Positions 61,178 to 64,000 of a DNA stretch of 64,000 nucleotides are shown here, piece after piece (the first letter of the stretch is position 1; every line of letters starts with the position of its first letter). The stretch comes from Bordetella ansorpii (GTDB taxonomy: Bacteria > Pseudomonadota > Gammaproteobacteria > Burkholderiales > Burkholderiaceae_B). The notes under the pieces are model-generated. The model saw nothing but the letters and a program-made list of their open reading frames with translations, was not told the origin of the DNA and ran no database searches. The stretch is from the NCBI RefSeq assembly GCF_900078705.1, contig NZ_FKIF01000002.1:868001-932000 (forward strand). The letters run 5' to 3'. A program made the position numbers and the translations under genes.

Positions 61178-62578
61178 ATGAATGACGTGACGGTCATCGA
61201 CCGCTTCCTGGATACGTTCTCGCGCTACATCGACTCCGGGTTCGGGCTGCTGCAAGGCGAGGTGGCGTTCCTGACGGCCACGCTGATCGTCATCGACATG
61301 ACGCTGGCCGGGCTGTACTGGGCCTTGGGCCACGCCGCCGGCCAGGGCGAGGACGCGATCGCCAAGCTGCTGCGCAAGGTGCTCTACGTCGGCGCCTTCG
61401 CCTACATCATCGGCAACTTCAACTGGCTGGCCGGCATCGTGTTCCGCTCGTTCGCCGGGCTGGGCCTGGCGGCCGCCGGCTCGGCCATCACGATGGAGAA
61501 CTTCCTGCAGCCGGGGCGGCTGGCCAAGACCGGCATCGACGCGGCCGCGCCGATCCTGGAGCAGATCGGCGACATGGCGGGGTTTCCCGAGGTGTTCGCC
61601 AACCTTGATCCCATTGTGGTGCTGTTCCTGGCCTGGCTGGTGGTGATCGTGTGCTTTTTCGTGCTGGCCGTGCAGCTTTTCATCACGCTGATCGAGTTCA
61701 AGCTGACCTCGCTCGCGGGATTCGTGCTGGTGCCGTTCGCGTTGTGGAACAAGACCAGTTTCCTCGCCGAAAAGGTGCTGGGCAACGTGGTGTCGTCGGG
61801 CATCAAGGTGCTGGTGCTGGCCGTCATCGTCGGCATCGGCTCAAGCCTGTTCGCGCAGTTCCAGGTTCATCCGGCCGAACCCTCCATCGACCATGCGCTG
61901 GTCATCATGCTGGCTTCGCTCGCACTGTTGGCGCTGGGGATCTTCGGCCCTGGCATCGCCACGGGCCTGGTGTCCGGCGCGCCGCAGCTCGGCGCCGGTG
62001 CGATGGCTGGCGCTGCGGTCGGTGCTGCCGGTACGGCCGTCGCCATCGGCGCTGCGGCGACAGGTGTGGGCGGTGCGGTGATGGCCGGGGCGCGCATGGC
62101 GCCTGGTGCCGCCAAGCTGGCCGGCAGCGGTGTGCGTGCCGCGACGTCGATGGCCGGCAGCGCCCGCTCGGCATTCCAGGCCGGCTCCGCTGCCGCCGGC
62201 GGCGAGGCCAGGGGCGCGATGGCCGGCATGGGCAACGTGGCCAAGACCGGCGCACAGGCGGCCGGGCGCGGCGTGGCATTCCGGGCATCCGCCGCCGGCC
62301 AAAGGATGGCCGACTCATTCCGCGCCGGGTGGAACGGTCTGTCGGACGATGGCGGTGCAGGCGCAGCGTTGCCTGGCGCGGCCGCACCCGGCCAGGCCGC
62401 CGCAGGCGAAGCCGCGGCCGGCGCCGCCACGGCGCAGAAGCAGCAGCCCGCGTGGGCCAAGCGCCTGCATCGCCGCCAGCAGATCGCCCAGGCCGCAACG
62501 ACCGCCGCGCACACGCTGCGCGGCGGCGATGGCGGCGGCTCGGGCGCCGGGCCAAGCCTGCGCGATTCCGATTCGTGA
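61178..62578 (+). CDS. trbL: TrbL, VirB6-like membrane protein
   Basis: This 466-residue protein has at least six membrane segments in the first ~270 residues (for example AFLTATLIVIDMTLAGLYWA and FLAWLVVIVCFFVLAVQLF). A long Ala/Gly-rich cytoplasmic tail follows, as in VirB6/TrbL. It forms part of the inner-membrane channel. Confidence 0.91.
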   Translation: MNDVTVIDRFLDTFSRYIDSGFGLLQGEVAFLTATLIVIDMTLAGLYWALGHAAGQGEDAIAKLLRKVLYVGAFAYIIGNFNWLAGIVFRSFAGLGLAAAGSAITMENFLQPGRLAKTGIDAAAPILEQIGDMAGFPEVFANLDPIVVLFLAWLVVIVCFFVLAVQLFITLIEFKLTSLAGFVLVPFALWNKTSFLAEKVLGNVVSSGIKVLVLAVIVGIGSSLFAQFQVHPAEPSIDHALVIMLASLALLALGIFGPGIATGLVSGAPQLGAGAMAGAAVGAAGTAVAIGAAATGVGGAVMAGARMAPGAAKLAGSGVRAATSMAGSARSAFQAGSAAAGGEARGAMAGMGNVAKTGAQAAGRGVAFRASAAGQRMADSFRAGWNGLSDDGGAGAALPGAAAPGQAAAGEAAAGAATAQKQQPAWAKRLHRRQQIAQAATTAAHTLRGGDGGGSGAGPSLRDSDS

Positions 62579-62596
62579 CGCTTAAGGAGAACATCC

Positions 62597-63301
62597 ATGC
62601 GATTCAAACGACCGCGGGTGCGCTATGCCGAATCGCCGCAGCCTGCGACCCCGTACCAATCCGCCGCCCAGGTGTGGGATGAGCGTATCGGCTCGGCCCG
62701 CGTGCAGGCGAAGAACTGGCGGCTGATGGCCTTCGGCTGCCTGGTGCTCGCGCTGCTGATGGCCGGCGGCCTGGTGTGGCGCTCGGCGCAGTCCCTCGTC
62801 ACCCCTTATGTGGTGGAGGTGGACAAGGCCGGCCAGGTGCGCGCCGTGGGCGAAGCGGCCACGCCGTACCGGCCCGCCGATGCGCAGATCGCGCACCACC
62901 TGGCGCGCTTCATCGGCCTGGTGCGCTCGCTGTCCATCGACCCGATCGTAGTGCGGCAAAACTGGCTGGATGCCTACGGCTACACGACCGACAAGGGCGC
63001 GGCCGCGCTCAACGACTACGCCCGCACCAACGATCCGTTCGCGCGTATTGGCAAGGAGTCGGTGACGGTGCAGATCACCAGCGTGGTGCGCGCCAGCGGC
63101 ACGTCGTTCAACGTGCGCTGGACCGAGCGCCGCTTTGTGGACGGCGTGGCCGCCGGGCTGGAACGGTGGACGGCCGTGGTGTCCATCGTGCTGCAAACCC
63201 CGCGTACCGAGGAGCGCCTGCGCCGCAACCCATTGGGCATCTACGTCAATGGCCTGTCGTGGAGCCGCGAACTGGATTCTTCCGATGGAGCCAAGCCATG
63301 A
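62597..63301 (+). CDS. trbF: TrbF, VirB8-like protein
   Basis: This 234-residue protein has a short cytoplasmic N-terminus, one membrane segment (about 46-63, LMAFGCLVLALLMAGGLV) and a periplasmic NTF2-like domain. It is a VirB8 homologue that nucleates channel assembly. AAGGAG lies ahead of the ATG. Confidence 0.92.
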   Translation: MRFKRPRVRYAESPQPATPYQSAAQVWDERIGSARVQAKNWRLMAFGCLVLALLMAGGLVWRSAQSLVTPYVVEVDKAGQVRAVGEAATPYRPADAQIAHHLARFIGLVRSLSIDPIVVRQNWLDAYGYTTDKGAAALNDYARTNDPFARIGKESVTVQITSVVRASGTSFNVRWTERRFVDGVAAGLERWTAVVSIVLQTPRTEERLRRNPLGIYVNGLSWSRELDSSDGAKP

Positions 63302-64000
63302 ATGATGTTTTCCGTAAATCCGTTTTGCCGGTGGTCCTGTTTGCCCTGGCGGGCTGCGCCTCGCAGGGCAAGCCGCCTCCCGTGATCTCGCTCGATGAGC
63401 CGGTGCGGGCCCAGCCGGTGCCGGAGCCGCCCGCGCCAGTGGAGGTGGTGGCCGTGCCCGACGTGCTGCCGATGCCGGCGCAGTTAAAGCCCATGCCCGG
63501 GGGTGAGGACGGCAAGCCCGTGCCGGAGCCGGCCGACGAGCAGGTGCGCGTCTCGCGGGCCAATGCCGAGGCCCGCGTCGCGCCCACGCGCGAGGGCTAC
63601 GTCAACGCGATTCAGGTGTGGCCGTATAGCGATGGCGCGCTCTATCAAGTCTATGCGGCCGTGGGCCGCGTGACCGTGGTTTCGCTCCAGCCGGGCGAGG
63701 AACTGGTGACGGTGGCCGCCGGCGATACCGTGCGCTGGATCGTGGGCGAGACGTCCAGCGGCAGCGACGCCGAACTGCGCGTGAACGTGCTGGTCAAACC
63801 CATCCGCTCTGGCCTGAAAACCAATCTGGTCATCACCACCAGCCGCAGGACGTACCTGCTGGAGCTGACGTCAACCCAAAAGACGTGGATGGCATCGGTC
63901 TCCTGGGAGTACCCGCACGACCGGATGCGGGCCTTGCAGCGCCAGGCGCAGGCGGCCAGCGCCGCCGCGCCGGTGGACTCCGGCTTGTCGCTGGAGAACC
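63298..64000 (+). CDS. trbG: TrbG, VirB9-like protein (3' end outside window)
   Basis: The frame starts at ATG 63298, overlapping the trbF stop, and stays open to the window edge (234 codons). It has a signal with a lipobox-like LAGCA, a Pro-rich linker and the VirB9/TrbG beta-domain (YVNAIQVWPYSDGALYQVYA, KTNLVITTSRRTYLLEL). It joins the outer-membrane core complex. trbI should follow. Confidence 0.92.
   Translation, partial: MNDVFRKSVLPVVLFALAGCASQGKPPPVISLDEPVRAQPVPEPPAPVEVVAVPDVLPMPAQLKPMPGGEDGKPVPEPADEQVRVSRANAEARVAPTREGYVNAIQVWPYSDGALYQVYAAVGRVTVVSLQPGEELVTVAAGDTVRWIVGETSSGSDAELRVNVLVKPIRSGLKTNLVITTSRRTYLLELTSTQKTWMASVSWEYPHDRMRALQRQAQAASAAAPVDSGLSLEN

Noticed and set aside
1-64000. 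CRISPR array
   Set aside because: No regularly spaced direct repeats with spacers were seen. The 17-bp triple repeat after repA has only 6-7 bp spacers and fits iterons.

Overview
The window is high-GC DNA (about 65% by eye) from a Burkholderiales-type betaproteobacterium, most likely the Alcaligenaceae (Bordetella/Achromobacter) branch. The lineage is inferred from the chemotaxis receptor at the left edge and the protein style, not from an rRNA marker. Nearly all of the window is one integrative and conjugative element (ICE) of the Tn4371 family. The family backbone is present in order: integrase, radC, parB, DUF736, DUF2958, DUF2285, AlpA-type HTH, repA, parA, DUF2840, traF, a VirD2/DUF3363 relaxase, a LysR regulator, an EexN-like lipoprotein, traG, a CopG-type protein and trbB-C-D-E-J-L-F-G. 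The last gene runs off the right edge.

Region 1 (1-1.4 kb) holds the 3' end of a chemotaxis receptor gene and a broken hipA fragment. Region 2 (1.4-23.8 kb), between the left end and radC, is a stacked defence and stability hotspot. It contains a PLD-nuclease restriction-modification locus with two methyltransferases and a controller-like HTH protein, in visibly lower-GC DNA; an IS5-type transposase remnant; a double-frameshifted integrase; two divergent AbiEi-type antitoxin genes, one followed by a truncated toxin start; an IetA/IetS (AAA ATPase + subtilase) pair; two divergent genes of unknown function; a two-gene operon of a nitrilase-fold protein and a zinc-hook Rad50/SMC-like ATPase; and a SIR2-domain protein with an XRE regulator. 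An 88-bp ungapped near-repeat at 1.44 and 8.03 kb brackets the restriction-modification segment plus integrase. Copies of the radC leader sit between cargo modules and record how modules were inserted.

Region 3 (24.1-36.8 kb) is the ICE maintenance and mobilisation core. Three 17-bp iteron-like repeats follow repA, and a hairpin-rich segment ahead of the relaxase is the best oriT candidate. Region 4 (36.8-52.2 kb) is a 15-kb cargo cassette inserted between the relaxase gene and the LysR gene. It encodes a periplasmic STN/TonB-C-like protein, an ECF sigma factor, a FecR-type anti-sigma factor and a 4176-residue TpsA (filamentous haemagglutinin-like) protein. The arrangement resembles the PUMA3 VreA-VreI-VreR system and the PdtA adhesin of Pseudomonas aeruginosa. 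Two matching promoter-like elements lie in front of the anti-sigma and adhesin genes. Region 5 (52.3-64 kb) is the mating-pair-formation operon, with mostly 4-bp start/stop overlaps.

The strongest candidates for something undescribed are the nitrilase + Rad50-like operon (16.4-21.3 kb) and the mobile cell-surface-signalling/adhesin cassette. All calls come from reading the sequence without database searches.
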